From Arcticibacter tournemirensis (lineage in GTDB: Bacteria; Bacteroidota; Bacteroidia; Sphingobacteriales; Sphingobacteriaceae), in contig NZ_VFPL01000001.1 in the NCBI RefSeq assembly GCF_006716645.1, forward strand, positions 2,666,001 to 2,730,000: a stretch of 64,000 bases of DNA, read 5' to 3'. Positions 45,391 through 56,063 of the stretch are shown piece by piece. The stretch's first letter is position 1, and every line of letters starts with the position of its first letter. The notes below the pieces were generated by a model that was not told the origin of the DNA, searched no databases, and worked only from the letters and a program-made list of their open reading frames with translations. The position numbers and the translations under genes were made by a program.

Positions 45391-48300
45391 ATGCCTCACT
45401 ATTCCTTTAGGCTAACTTTTTTTAAATCGTTCCTGCTTTGTCTGATTGCGACATGGTGTATCAACACTCCGGCCAGGGCACAGCGTACTTTCTTATATGA
45501 AGATCTTGTTTTTAAAATTGATTCCCTGGCCAATGTCGGCCTGATACGATCAGCATTAAAAAAGGCAAAAGAGCTGGAGCAGCTTGGCAAACGGCAGAAA
45601 CAACCAGCGTGGCAAATAAAGGCTGTATTATTTCGGGTAGCCTTTCAAAATTATCTGGATCAGGACGCAGTAATGCCTGTGATTGATTCGTTGAACTCCG
45701 ACATAAAGGAGTCGGAGTTTCCTCTAAAACCGGTACTTCAGTCTGTTCTCGCCCAGACGTACTGGAGATATTACCAGGTTAACCGATACAGGATCAGGTC
45801 AAGAAGCCATGTTGATAAAGTTCAGAAGGATATAGCGACATGGGGTCTCAGAAGTATCGCTGACACAGCTTCAAAATGGTTCAAAGAATCCTTATCTCAA
45901 AGAGAGCTATTGCTAAATACTCCTGTTAATATCTTTAACAATGTACTCGCAGGCGACACTACGAGACTTGAAGTCAGGCCAACCTTATACGATATACTTC
46001 TTCACCGTGCACTCGATTTCTTCTTGGACTACCAGGCTTCATCGCCGCGATCTTCCTTTTCGCTTGATGATCCTCGCTTGTTTGCTGCAAGTAACGTGTT
46101 TGGAACTATAGCTATTTCGTCGAACGATACCTTATCGGCTTTTTATACAGGTTTCAAACTGTTACAGCAGGCGGAAAGATTACATCTTACAAATGGCCGC
46201 ACCATTGCTGCTGCACACCTGAATATGAGACGGATGGAGTGTTTGAAATACAATACAAGTCTGAAGGAAAAAGATATCTTATACCTGAAAACGCTTAAGC
46301 ACATTGCATTTTCAGATAAGTCAGGTGTGGTGGCTGCGGATGCATTGTACAGCCTTGCCATTGAATACCGTTATAAGGATAGCCTTGGTCTTGCACTTGA
46401 ATTCGCCAGATTAGCTTCAGCGAGGTATCCCGGTTCGAGGTCTGCCAGACTGGCCGATAAACTTTTGGCAGAAGTTCTCCGTAAAGATCTTTCTTGTGCT
46501 GTAGAAGAGTTTAATTTACCAGATGAGAATTTGCTCGCTTCAGTTTCTTACCGGAATGTTAAAGCTGTTCTGTTAAGCTTATATAAAATCAGCTTCGGTG
46601 ATTATGATTCTGTTACGCGTACGGGGGATAGACGTTTGAATAGAAAGCGGATTGCTGAAGTAGTTGAAAAAAGTCAGCTTGTGCAACATAAGAACATCGG
46701 GCTTCCCGGCCCGGAAGATTACAAAGAGCATCGAACTGAATTAAAAATTGGCCCCTTTAAGCCCGGCGCCTATCTTATGGTATGTCGTGACGCCGACTCT
46801 CCCGACTCTGCCCTTATTCAATGTGCGCCGCTTATTGTATCAAACCTTGCTTTTACAACCAGATTCACCGGAAACGAAAAATGGGAAATACTGGTAGCCG
46901 ACAGAAAGAAGGGACACCCGCTCGCTTCCGTGATTGTCAGTTTGGATAGTGCCGGTGCTTCCTCACGAAAATCAGGAACATTTTCGTCCGCACTAACAGA
47001 TAAACTAGGGAAAGTTTATTTTGCAGGCGAAAAAGGAAACTATGGAATACAGATTGTCAGGAATAGAGATACCCTTGTTAAGAGAGAGTTGCATTTTTAT
47101 CAGTCGAATCCCCACGAGCTTGCCAATCCTCAAACCGAATTTCTTTCTGCATTGTTTACCGACCGGAAAGTTTACAGGCCGGGACAGATTGTTTATTTTA
47201 GGGGAATAGAAATGGCACGTTCCGGAGATACTTCAGCTCTGGTTTCTCAAAAGACGTTGCAGATAGAGTTGCGGGACGCTAATAATGGAGTTGTCGATAA
47301 GCTGGATAATATCATTACTAACGAGTTCGGCTCTTTTAGTGGGGCTTTTATTCTCCCTGAGGTCACTACTAACGGACCCTATAATATTTCAACAGGACAT
47401 GGCGTTTCGTGGTTTAGAGTAGAAGAATATAAACGGCCGACTTATTCTGTGAAGTTTTCTCCTGTTGAAAAAATATACAGGTTTAACGATTCGGTAACTG
47501 TAAGAGGGCATGTACAAGCATATGCATCGTATGGAATTTCTAATGCCAGGATAAGTTACAAGATTGAGAGGAGTAATACCTGGGGCGACTATCACAGGTA
47601 TGGGGGCATAAGAAACGGAAGGCCTTCATTCAATTTAGTCACAATCACAACAGACTCAGTGCGAAGTAACAATGAAGGAGAGTTTACCATTCCCTTCCGG
47701 GCTAAAATTGATAAGCAGGAGGCATATCCAGGCGCTGTTTATACTTATAATATTACCGTAACGGCAACATCGCCCGACGGAGAAACTAGGTCATCGCTTG
47801 TTTCTGTTACAATAGGAGATCGTGCAATAAGAGTAGCTGCTTTGGTCGATCAGCTTATTTCTGTGACAGAGAGGATAAAGATCCCAGTTAGCTTAAGTAC
47901 TTTAAATGGCCGTCCACAGGCGGGGAAGATAACTGCCGAACTATATCAGGTCAAAGGTCCCGAAAAGATCTTTCGCAGGAGGTTCTGGAGTACGCCGGAT
48001 CTGCCCCTTATGAAAAAGGATGAGTTTGAGAGGGCTTTCCCGTCTTACTCCTACAGGGACGATCAAAATGACCAAAAGGTCAAAAAAATGCTTTTTAAGG
48101 ACAGTATTAGCATAACAGAAGATCAACCAGCTTTTGCCGTATTCAGCAAGCTGGAAAATATCTCTTCGGGATATTATTTAATCAGGTTCTTAGCCCGAAA
48201 TGTCAATGGAGATACCACATCGGCCGAATACTATACTACACTTCTAAGCCAGCAGGCCGATATGCCTGCCGGACAACGGTTTTGGACTGTAGCATTCAGA

Positions 48301-51300
48301 AATACAGCAAGCAAGGAAGAAGACGCATTGTTCTTTACAGGCTTCGGAGAACGGGGAATGATATTGAAGGAGATGTACAACGGAAACAAGCTTTTGTCAG
48401 CTCAATGGCTTCAATCCGGAAAAAAACAAACACCGATTAGCGTTGCTGGTAACACTGGTCGGGATCTTCGTCTCCAATTTTTGTCATTCCACGATAACAG
48501 AGTATATCAATATTCACAGAACATTGATCAACGTCTTCCAGATAAGCAACTTAATATCTCCCTTTCTGCATTTAATGAAAAATTGACACCGGGAGGCAGA
48601 GAACATTGGAGATTAAAAGTTACAGGAAAAGATGGTGAACCGGTCGAAGCTGAACTGCTTGCAGCAATGTACGATATGTCAATTGATCAACTGAATAGAA
48701 AAGATACATGGTCACTTCCCGTTATTCGAAGGCAGGAATATTATAACTATTTCAGTTGGGATAGTTACTTCACACAAAGGCCTGTTAACTCCTATCCTCT
48801 AAAGTTCAAAAGGAATATTTACGAAGACGTGCCTCCTGGCTATATCGATCTGGAAAAAGTATCGGTTTATACACCTCAGTCTTCCGCTGTTGACAAGATG
48901 GATTCGGTTTTTCACCAGACTGAATACTACAATGCTTTGAACTCTTTTAAAAAGGGTTTTAATATTTCCGGGCGCGTGCTTCTCGAAGGTAATCCTCAAG
49001 AGTGGGCGCTTGTTAAAATAAGGGGCAGCAACATTAGTGTATCTACCAATCAATATGGTTATTTTAAGATTAGGGTCCCTTCTGATGTTACCTTGGACAT
49101 AAGCTTTTTAGGATACATATCTCAATCTGTAAAAGTAAAAGAGGGCCTTCCCGTAGTAGTAAATCTTAGAAAAAACCGAAGTGATCTAAACGCTGAAGCA
49201 GACAAACGACGGATTGAAAAGCTCCCGGGGAGCGAAGACTCGCCAGTATCCAGGGTTTTAAGTAAACAGTGGAAACGCAGTTCCCGGGTTGAAATGGAGG
49301 AAGATTACACTGTTCATGATTTTGCAAGCATGGAAGCCTTTCCGGCTTTACCTCCTTTTTTGCCTGAAAAAAAGCAAGTCGTCAATTTTAGGAGAAATTT
49401 TAATGAAACCGCTTTCTTTTACCCACATTTAAAGACAAACCAGAAAGGAGAGGCATCAATAGAGTTTACGGTACCCGAATCCCTGACAAGGTGGAAATTG
49501 AAGATTTTTGCCCATACCAGGAATTTAGCTTCCGGATATTTAGAAAAGGAATTGGTTACTCAAAAAGAATTGATGATTGTGTCTAATTTGCCACGCTTCT
49601 TCAGGGAAGATGATTCTGTGACCATAACGGCAAGAATTACAAATTATTCAGGAAAAACGCTTAGGGGTACTGCGGAACTTCAGTTATTTAACCCGGATAC
49701 CAAAGCCCTCTTACCGGTTATTTCCCGCTCTCCAATGCCTAGTAAGCAGTTTGAAATAACCCCGGATTCAAACGAGGTTGTTCCCTTTACTTTTTTAATA
49801 CCAAGGGGATTATCAGGTATTACCTGCAGAATAAATGCAATAACGCCCAGCTGCTCAGACGGAGAGGAGACTTTTGTTCCTGTCCTGAGCAACGCCCAAC
49901 TCGTTACAGAAAGCTTGCCTCTGGTGGTTCCATCAGGGCAAAGCCGGTCATTCACCTTCGAGCCACTTCTAAAAAAGCAATCCGCATCATTAAGAAGCAA
50001 AAGTCTTTTACTTGAATATACGTCTAATCAGTTGTGGACGGTGATCCAGTCCTTGTCAACTTTCCTAGGCAGCCCTTCTGTTACCACTGAGCAAACATTC
50101 GGTAGCTATTACGCAAACACCCTGGCGTCATACATGCTGAACAAGTATCCTGAGATGAAAATGATACTTTCAAACCTTGAAAGGCATTCGTCAAAGGAAG
50201 TGTTTAATGAGGCATTGAAAAACAGGAAAGTAAATTCAGCTTTTATAGAAGAGACACCCTGGTTAAATGAGATTCAATCACAAAGTGAGCAGAAAAAGAA
50301 CCTTACTTTGCTTGCCGATTTCAACAGGATGAATTACGAGAGAGATGAATACCTAAAGGAGCTTTCCCGGATTCAGATCAATGACGGATCATTTCCGTGG
50401 ATCCCGGGCGGGACTGCAGGCGACAGATATATTACCCAATATGTTACGGCGGGTATAGGGGCAATTCTGCAATTATCCGCCGCGGCAGATCCCAGACTTG
50501 TCGCGATTTCAAAAAAAGCGATAAAATATCTCGATCAGCGGCTTATCTCCGATTATAAAACTTCTGGTGGACCTTTGTCTCCCTTAACAATACAAGGGTG
50601 GTATGCGAAAAGTTATTATGGGAAGAAAGAAATTACAGGCGAGCTTGTAGGTGCTTTTGCCGCTTATATTGCCGGGGTTAAGGCTGAATGGACAAGAAGG
50701 AGTATTTATGAACAGGCTATGATCGCTTTAACTGCCTTTAGGTTTAATGATCCTGCTTTTACCAACCAAATCGTCGCTTCTTTAAAAGAAACAGGAGTGC
50801 GGTCTGAAGAGTCAGGAATGTACTGGCCCCGGAATAAGCCAGGTCATTTTTGGTATCAATCCCCTGCAGAGACACAGTCGTTACTCATACAATTATTTTC
50901 TGAATGTACTGATGATACGAGTGCTGTTGCCGAAATGAAAACATGGTTATTAGGGAATAAGCATTTGTCGGATTGGAGAACTACAAAAGCTACAGTTGCA
51001 GCCTGCTCGGCATTGTTTACAGGGCGTGAAGGTGAGTTGCCTGGCAGCGATCTTCCGGAGATCAAAGCAGGCGACAGACAGTTAACCTCATTAATGCAGC
51101 CTGAAGTTTATGGTCATGGAACGGGTTATGTAAGAGCTTCATGGGGGGCGGAAGAGATTTCTCCTAAACTTGCTGAAATAAAGATTAAGAACACCGGCAA
51201 AGCGACTGGAATAGGGGCGGTGTACTGGCAGTACCTCGAAAATATAAATAAGATAAAGCCATTTTCTTCCGGTCTTTCTATTGAACGAAAATACTTTCTT

Positions 51301-51690
51301 GTAAAAGACCTGGGACATGATAAGCGCTTGTATGAAATTGATGATAAACACATTCCGGTTAAGGGAGATTTAATAAAAGTAATGCTTTACGTTAACGCTG
51401 AAGAAGATTTTGAATATGTCCACTTAAAAGATCTTAGACCTTCAGGTGCTGAAGTGGCGAAGGGTTTATCGGGCTTCGAAACGCAGGACGGGTTATACTA
51501 TTATCAGGTGCATAAAGACGCTTCTTCCAATTTCTTTATTAGTCGTCTGCCGAAGGGTAAATATGTGCTGGAGTATGGCCTTTGGGTAACGCAGGCAGGA
51601 ACATTTAATTGCGGTATTTGCAGTATCCAGAGTATGTATGCGCCTGAGTTCGGAGCCCACACAAGCGGAAAGAAAATAGAATTCAGATAG
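45391..51690 (+). CDS. Alpha-2-macroglobulin-like protein without thioester Cys
   Basis: 2099 residues. Signal peptide (to about residue 30). Helical N-terminal part; MG2-type domain (DRKVYRPGQIVYFRGIEM, about 590-610); an inserted carboxypeptidase-regulatory-like domain at about 1190-1245 (FNISGRVLLEGNPQEWALVKIRG); the A2M core (FFYPHLKTNQKGEASIEFTVPESLTRWKLKIFAHT); then an alpha-toroid (about 1540-1850). The toroid begins VTTEQTFGSYYANTLASYML where thioester forms have CxEQ; Cys is absent. So it may trap or bind proteases or glycans only non-covalently, or be structural. Ends with a terminator. Periplasmic or surface location inferred. Confidence 0.88.
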   Translation: MPHYSFRLTFFKSFLLCLIATWCINTPARAQRTFLYEDLVFKIDSLANVGLIRSALKKAKELEQLGKRQKQPAWQIKAVLFRVAFQNYLDQDAVMPVIDSLNSDIKESEFPLKPVLQSVLAQTYWRYYQVNRYRIRSRSHVDKVQKDIATWGLRSIADTASKWFKESLSQRELLLNTPVNIFNNVLAGDTTRLEVRPTLYDILLHRALDFFLDYQASSPRSSFSLDDPRLFAASNVFGTIAISSNDTLSAFYTGFKLLQQAERLHLTNGRTIAAAHLNMRRMECLKYNTSLKEKDILYLKTLKHIAFSDKSGVVAADALYSLAIEYRYKDSLGLALEFARLASARYPGSRSARLADKLLAEVLRKDLSCAVEEFNLPDENLLASVSYRNVKAVLLSLYKISFGDYDSVTRTGDRRLNRKRIAEVVEKSQLVQHKNIGLPGPEDYKEHRTELKIGPFKPGAYLMVCRDADSPDSALIQCAPLIVSNLAFTTRFTGNEKWEILVADRKKGHPLASVIVSLDSAGASSRKSGTFSSALTDKLGKVYFAGEKGNYGIQIVRNRDTLVKRELHFYQSNPHELANPQTEFLSALFTDRKVYRPGQIVYFRGIEMARSGDTSALVSQKTLQIELRDANNGVVDKLDNIITNEFGSFSGAFILPEVTTNGPYNISTGHGVSWFRVEEYKRPTYSVKFSPVEKIYRFNDSVTVRGHVQAYASYGISNARISYKIERSNTWGDYHRYGGIRNGRPSFNLVTITTDSVRSNNEGEFTIPFRAKIDKQEAYPGAVYTYNITVTATSPDGETRSSLVSVTIGDRAIRVAALVDQLISVTERIKIPVSLSTLNGRPQAGKITAELYQVKGPEKIFRRRFWSTPDLPLMKKDEFERAFPSYSYRDDQNDQKVKKMLFKDSISITEDQPAFAVFSKLENISSGYYLIRFLARNVNGDTTSAEYYTTLLSQQADMPAGQRFWTVAFRNTASKEEDALFFTGFGERGMILKEMYNGNKLLSAQWLQSGKKQTPISVAGNTGRDLRLQFLSFHDNRVYQYSQNIDQRLPDKQLNISLSAFNEKLTPGGREHWRLKVTGKDGEPVEAELLAAMYDMSIDQLNRKDTWSLPVIRRQEYYNYFSWDSYFTQRPVNSYPLKFKRNIYEDVPPGYIDLEKVSVYTPQSSAVDKMDSVFHQTEYYNALNSFKKGFNISGRVLLEGNPQEWALVKIRGSNISVSTNQYGYFKIRVPSDVTLDISFLGYISQSVKVKEGLPVVVNLRKNRSDLNAEADKRRIEKLPGSEDSPVSRVLSKQWKRSSRVEMEEDYTVHDFASMEAFPALPPFLPEKKQVVNFRRNFNETAFFYPHLKTNQKGEASIEFTVPESLTRWKLKIFAHTRNLASGYLEKELVTQKELMIVSNLPRFFREDDSVTITARITNYSGKTLRGTAELQLFNPDTKALLPVISRSPMPSKQFEITPDSNEVVPFTFLIPRGLSGITCRINAITPSCSDGEETFVPVLSNAQLVTESLPLVVPSGQSRSFTFEPLLKKQSASLRSKSLLLEYTSNQLWTVIQSLSTFLGSPSVTTEQTFGSYYANTLASYMLNKYPEMKMILSNLERHSSKEVFNEALKNRKVNSAFIEETPWLNEIQSQSEQKKNLTLLADFNRMNYERDEYLKELSRIQINDGSFPWIPGGTAGDRYITQYVTAGIGAILQLSAAADPRLVAISKKAIKYLDQRLISDYKTSGGPLSPLTIQGWYAKSYYGKKEITGELVGAFAAYIAGVKAEWTRRSIYEQAMIALTAFRFNDPAFTNQIVASLKETGVRSEESGMYWPRNKPGHFWYQSPAETQSLLIQLFSECTDDTSAVAEMKTWLLGNKHLSDWRTTKATVAACSALFTGREGELPGSDLPEIKAGDRQLTSLMQPEVYGHGTGYVRASWGAEEISPKLAEIKIKNTGKATGIGAVYWQYLENINKIKPFSSGLSIERKYFLVKDLGHDKRLYEIDDKHIPVKGDLIKVMLYVNAEEDFEYVHLKDLRPSGAEVAKGLSGFETQDGLYYYQVHKDASSNFFISRLPKGKYVLEYGLWVTQAGTFNCGICSIQSMYAPEFGAHTSGKKIEFR

Positions 51691-51700
51691 GATAAATAAT

Positions 51701-51735
51701 AAAAAGCCGGAACCCTTAACAGGAGCCGGCTTTTT
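51701..51735. terminator. Bidirectional terminator between A2M and FadL-like genes
   Basis: AAAAAGCCGG (51701-51710) and CCGGCTTTTT (51726-51735) are perfect inverted arms with a 15-base loop, lying between two convergent genes. Confidence 0.9.
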
Positions 51736-51756
51736 ATTGAGAAAAATTAACACGTT

Positions 51757-53265
51757 CTAAAAACGGAAACCTACAGTAAGGTAAGCATTGTTGTAAGACC
51801 TTTTGAGCTCAGCTTCGGGACTCATGCTTCCATAAACCTCATACGGGTAAACGTTCTGTTTTCTTGAAACATTAGTGTATGTTGCATCAACAAAGAAATT
51901 ACTAATCCTGTATCCAATACCACCGCTGATATTTGTAGTAGCGCCCCCTATTCCTTTTTCAGGATTTCCAAGGTAGCCATAGCCAGCTCTTAAATACACA
52001 TTAGGACTTACCCGTCCTTCCGCACCGATGCGGGCATTTACGGTAGATTGGTACAACTCCTTTATGTTTTTATTGTCCTGAGCTGCGCCATCATAACCGC
52101 TCATATGCATACCTGCATAATCAACGTATTCTAAATCGGCTGTTATGAATCCTTTTTTCTCGATAAATACAGCCAGTCCGCCGCTTACTTTTAAAGGGGT
52201 TCTTAGATTATAGTTTTGTTCAAATGACTCGTCTTCATCCTGATTTCCTATCGGATATTTATCTCCGTTCGTGTAAAATGTTTCAAGTCCTAATGTTGTG
52301 TTGTCTTCTACAGAATACCATGTTGGACTTGTAAAGGAAGCTCCGAACTGAACAGACTCAAGAGGCTTATAGATGAAACCGAGTTTTAAGTTAAATCCGT
52401 TTCCGTTTGTCGTCTGATGGTTATCAAAAAACGTTTTGTATCCCCTCACTCCCTGTACGTTGTTTGCATCTACAAAATCTGCATTACCCTCTTCAGCAAA
52501 TGTAGAAGTAGAGTTATACTTTAAATTAGTAAAGGCAAGGCTCATTCCAACATAAAGCTTATTGCTGTAATTTGCTCCTACAGCGAGATTAAATTCGTTT
52601 TGACCTCCCGTGGTGACCTGAGTCATGGATTGTGAGGAATTTAGATGTGTTACCGGATCGTAAAGTAATCCAGATGCATCATGGCCAATCGTATCTACAA
52701 GGAAATGTTCATATCCCCAAAATCCGAGAGGACTGGCTGCTTTTTTCAAGGCATCAATAGTGGGACCATCATCGTATGCCCTTTCTGCAAACATGTCTGC
52801 GATTGAATTATTGGGATTGAAACCCGCATAATAAATATTATCATAAAAATTATTCGTTCGGTTCCATGATAGCCCAAAATTTACACTCAACAAGCCTTTG
52901 GTTGGATCTGCACCTTTTGGTACCCTCTGTGATGAGTGAAATACAACAGAGGCATTATTGAAGTTTAATTGCTTTTTTTTATCGCTTTCCTTTTGATTAA
53001 AGTAAGTGGATGAAATATCAGAAAAATTATATTCAGGCGTAAAACTGAACTCTGAGCCGTTGAAAAAACCAAGACCGGCGGGATTAGTACTAATGGAACT
53101 TAAATCTCCGCCTATTGCTGTTGATGCGTTTCCGATTCCCTTAATCCGGCTTGTTGATCCTCTGTCGAATCTCGAGAACCGCAGAGCATCCTGATTATAC
53201 TGCGCGTATATATTTTGAGTGACCATACATGCTATGATCACTACAAGTGCATAGTTAAATTTCAT
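51757..53265 (-). CDS. OmpP1/FadL/TodX-like outer membrane protein
   Basis: 502 residues from the ATG at 53265 (a TTG two codons earlier is also open). Signal peptide, then the family N-terminus NQDALRFSRFDRGSTSRIKGIGNASTAIGGDLSSISTNPAGLG, a beta-barrel with alternating aromatic strands, and terminal VGFRF. FadL relatives take up long-chain fatty acids or other hydrophobic compounds. Single gene, 27 bp downstream of the Tyr/Gly-rich lipoprotein gene, possibly co-transcribed. Confidence 0.88.
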   Translation of the reverse strand: MKFNYALVVIIACMVTQNIYAQYNQDALRFSRFDRGSTSRIKGIGNASTAIGGDLSSISTNPAGLGFFNGSEFSFTPEYNFSDISSTYFNQKESDKKKQLNFNNASVVFHSSQRVPKGADPTKGLLSVNFGLSWNRTNNFYDNIYYAGFNPNNSIADMFAERAYDDGPTIDALKKAASPLGFWGYEHFLVDTIGHDASGLLYDPVTHLNSSQSMTQVTTGGQNEFNLAVGANYSNKLYVGMSLAFTNLKYNSTSTFAEEGNADFVDANNVQGVRGYKTFFDNHQTTNGNGFNLKLGFIYKPLESVQFGASFTSPTWYSVEDNTTLGLETFYTNGDKYPIGNQDEDESFEQNYNLRTPLKVSGGLAVFIEKKGFITADLEYVDYAGMHMSGYDGAAQDNKNIKELYQSTVNARIGAEGRVSPNVYLRAGYGYLGNPEKGIGGATTNISGGIGYRISNFFVDATYTNVSRKQNVYPYEVYGSMSPEAELKRSYNNAYLTVGFRF

Positions 53266-53292
53266 ATTCAATTTTTTATCGAAAATATCAAG

Positions 53293-54201
53293 TTACCTGC
53301 CCCCGCGACTGCCTCTGGAAGGAGTGCTTGAACTACCTCCGCTTCCACTGCTGGTGCTACCGCTACTGCTTCCTCTTGAACTGCTGGAGGTGGAAGGAGT
53401 AGAGCTAGGGTAAGCTTCTCTTGTAGGTGTTTCAGCCCTGGCTGGCCTTGAATTTGTATTCGTTCTGTCTACTGAAGGTCTGGGTCTTTGTGTGGTACCT
53501 GAAGATGTTCTGCCATCCGTAGTCGGCCGTGTCGAATATCCTTCCGGTCTCGATACAGACCCTCTGCCACTGCCGTAACTACGGTCAGCTGGTCTGGCGC
53601 CACTTCTGTCTTTTCCATAATTGGGATTACCTGTACCCATATTCGGCCTGGACCTGTTGTTTCTGCCGCTAGCTATTCCTCCGCCGTAATATCCACCGCC
53701 GTATCCGTATCCATAGGGGTATCCGCCGTAATAAGAAACCGGGCCCCAGTAATTACCATAGTAAGGGTTGCCGTAGCCATAATAACCCCAGGGGCTGTAA
53801 TAGTTTGTATAATAGGGGTAACCAAATCCGAATGAAAGCGACAGTCCTGAGCCGTAGAACCACGGGTCATAACGGTAGCTGTACCAGGGATCGTAGCTGT
53901 AGCTGTACCAACTGTCGTAATAGGTTCTCCACGGCGACGCATAATAGAACCTGTTCAGTCTTGAAGCGTACCCGTAATCGTAATCATAGTCTACATTATC
54001 GTCTGCATAATCTCCCCCGCCATATAGCTGTTCGTTCGTACGGTAGCTTTGCTCATTTTTCTGAGGATACTCTACCTCTTTTGCTTTGGCCTGAGAATAA
54101 TATACATCATCATTGGTGCTCACCTGTGCCAAACGGTTGGTAGAGCAGGCCCCAAGCAGTAAGCTTACTGATGCAAGGGCCGGTAATAATAATCTTTTCA
54201 T
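53293..54201 (-). CDS. Tyr/Gly-rich low-complexity lipoprotein
   Basis: About 302 residues from the ATG at 54201, chosen for the lipoprotein signal MKRLLLPALASVSLLLGACS; upstream codons would bury it. Residues about 70-180 are Tyr/Gly/Trp/Pro-rich (YDPWYSYRYDPWFYGSG, YGYGGGYYGGG); the C-terminal 110 residues are Ser/Thr/Arg/Pro/Gly-rich. Such proteins are common in Bacteroidota and often mislabelled as vitellogenin-like. Probably an extended outer-membrane-attached protein. No enzymatic domain. Confidence 0.8.
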   Translation of the reverse strand: MKRLLLPALASVSLLLGACSTNRLAQVSTNDDVYYSQAKAKEVEYPQKNEQSYRTNEQLYGGGDYADDNVDYDYDYGYASRLNRFYYASPWRTYYDSWYSYSYDPWYSYRYDPWFYGSGLSLSFGFGYPYYTNYYSPWGYYGYGNPYYGNYWGPVSYYGGYPYGYGYGGGYYGGGIASGRNNRSRPNMGTGNPNYGKDRSGARPADRSYGSGRGSVSRPEGYSTRPTTDGRTSSGTTQRPRPSVDRTNTNSRPARAETPTREAYPSSTPSTSSSSRGSSSGSTSSGSGGSSSTPSRGSRGGR

Positions 54202-54365
54202 TGCCGTGTGTGTTAATTCTCCAATCAATCCCTGTCTCTTTCTTATTAGACGCAACTTCCGGGGAAAAGGTTGCATCATTTACTGTTTTATAGCCCGGTT
54301 AGTTTTATAACTTTGCTATCTGAATATTTGTGTTAAAATTACGAAAAAAAACTTTAAAAATTATT

Positions 54366-55838
54366 ATGAGTAAGGGTATTACAAGCAGAAATGACGATTA
54401 TTCGCAGTGGTATAATGAACTTGTTACAAAAGCCGACCTGGCAGAGCATTCTGCGGTGAGAGGATGTATGGTAATTAAGCCTTACGGATACTCTATATGG
54501 GAGAAAATGCAGGCTGCGCTCGACAAAATGTTTAAAGATACCGGCCACTCCAACGCCTATTTCCCCTTGTTCATACCGAAGTCATTTTTCTCTAAAGAAG
54601 CTTCTCACGTTGAAGGCTTTGCTAAAGAATGTGCAGTAGTAACGCATTACCGCTTGAAGAATGATGGAAACGGAAATATTATCGTCGACGAAGATGCCAA
54701 ACTGGAAGAGGAACTGATAGTAAGACCTACCTCCGAAACCATCATCTGGAATACCTACCGCGGCTGGATCCAGTCGTACCGCGACCTGCCTATACTTGTA
54801 AACCAGTGGGCCAACGTAGTGCGCTGGGAGATGCGCACGCGACTGTTCCTTCGTACTGCCGAATTCCTTTGGCAGGAAGGCCACACAGCTCATGCCACGG
54901 CTGAAGAAGCAATAACAGAAGCAGAACGTATGCTGCATGTATATGCCGACTTTGCTGAGAACTGGATGGCAGTACCTGTGGTGAAAGGCACCAAAACACC
55001 CAACGAGCGGTTTGCCGGAGCTATTGAAACTTATTGTATTGAAGCGCTCATGCAGGATGGTAAAGCGCTTCAGGCGGGTACGTCACATTTCCTTGGCCAG
55101 AACTTTGCCAAAGCATTTGATGTGAAATTCACCAGTAAGGAAGGGAAGCTTGACCACGTATGGGCTACTTCATGGGGTGTTTCTACCCGTTTAATGGGCG
55201 CCCTTATTATGGCTCACTCTGACGACGCCGGATTGGTGCTGCCTCCAAAACTGGCTCCGATACAGGTGGTGATCATTCCGATATATAAAAGTGAGGAAGA
55301 CCTGAACCGTATTACCGGGAAAGTAGATGGCCTCGTAAAAGAGCTTAAAGCCAGGAATATATCGGTTAAGTATGACGACCGCGACACACAGCGTCCTGGT
55401 TTTAAATTTGCTGAATACGAACTGAAGGGTGTTCCTGTGAGAATTGCGCTGGGAGCAAGAGACCTTGAAAACGGAACAGTGGAAATCGCGCGCCGTGATA
55501 CAAAGGAAAAACAGACCATTAGCAGCGAGAATCTGGCAGATCATATCGAACAGCTTCTTGAACAAATCCAGAAGGATATCTATCAAAAAGCTCTGAAATT
55601 CAGGGAAGAAAATATCACACGCGCAGATACCTACGATGAGTTTAAAAAAGTGCTCGACGAGAAAGCGGGCTTCGTATCGGCACACTGGGACGGCACCCCC
55701 GAGACGGAGCAAAGGATCAAGGAGGAAACCAAAGCGACGATCCGCTGTATTCCAATAGACAATCCCAAAGAAGATGGTGTCTGCATCCTTACAGGAAAGC
55801 CGTCTGTTCAGAGAGTGCTGTTCGCAAGAGCGTACTAG
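54366..55838 (+). CDS. proS: Prolyl-tRNA synthetase, archaeal/eukaryotic type
   Basis: 490 residues from the ATG at 54366 ([20 protein letters not shown]); the ORF start 12 codons earlier is GTG and gives a basic leader not seen in the family. Class II features: [81 protein letters not shown]; the anticodon-binding domain ([11 protein letters not shown]) and the C-terminal domain ending ARAY show ProS type 3. A -7-like TAACTTTG lies at 54308-54315. Confidence 0.96.
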   Translation: MSKGITSRNDDYSQWYNELVTKADLAEHSAVRGCMVIKPYGYSIWEKMQAALDKMFKDTGHSNAYFPLFIPKSFFSKEASHVEGFAKECAVVTHYRLKNDGNGNIIVDEDAKLEEELIVRPTSETIIWNTYRGWIQSYRDLPILVNQWANVVRWEMRTRLFLRTAEFLWQEGHTAHATAEEAITEAERMLHVYADFAENWMAVPVVKGTKTPNERFAGAIETYCIEALMQDGKALQAGTSHFLGQNFAKAFDVKFTSKEGKLDHVWATSWGVSTRLMGALIMAHSDDAGLVLPPKLAPIQVVIIPIYKSEEDLNRITGKVDGLVKELKARNISVKYDDRDTQRPGFKFAEYELKGVPVRIALGARDLENGTVEIARRDTKEKQTISSENLADHIEQLLEQIQKDIYQKALKFREENITRADTYDEFKKVLDEKAGFVSAHWDGTPETEQRIKEETKATIRCIPIDNPKEDGVCILTGKPSVQRVLFARAY

Positions 55839-55847
55839 TAGGGGTGA

Positions 55848-56030
55848 GGGTTGCAGGTTGCAGGTGTGAGTTGGATTATGAATTATGGGTTATGGGTTAT
55901 GAATGTTGAAAACGGACATAACCCATAATTCACCCATCAATAACCACTTTCAGTAATCAGCAATTAACTCTCAACCTTCAACTCTCAACTTTCAACTCTC
56001 GACCAATCCGCAACCCGCCTAAAACAATTA
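55848..56030. repeat. Intergenic repeat block with long hairpin after proS
   Basis: GAATTATGGGTTATG (55880-55894) is a perfect 15-bp inverse of CATAACCCATAATTC (55917-55931), giving a long-looped hairpin; GGGTTAT is also repeated directly. It is followed by drifting units of CAACTCTCAACTTT type (55965-56005) and flanked by GGTTGCAGG/GCAACCCGCC near-inverse ends. No coding capacity is apparent. May act as a transcript end or be a decayed repeat element. Confidence 0.55.
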
Positions 56031-56063
56031 TGCCTGCTGTTTGCTTTTGGATATATTACTCAT

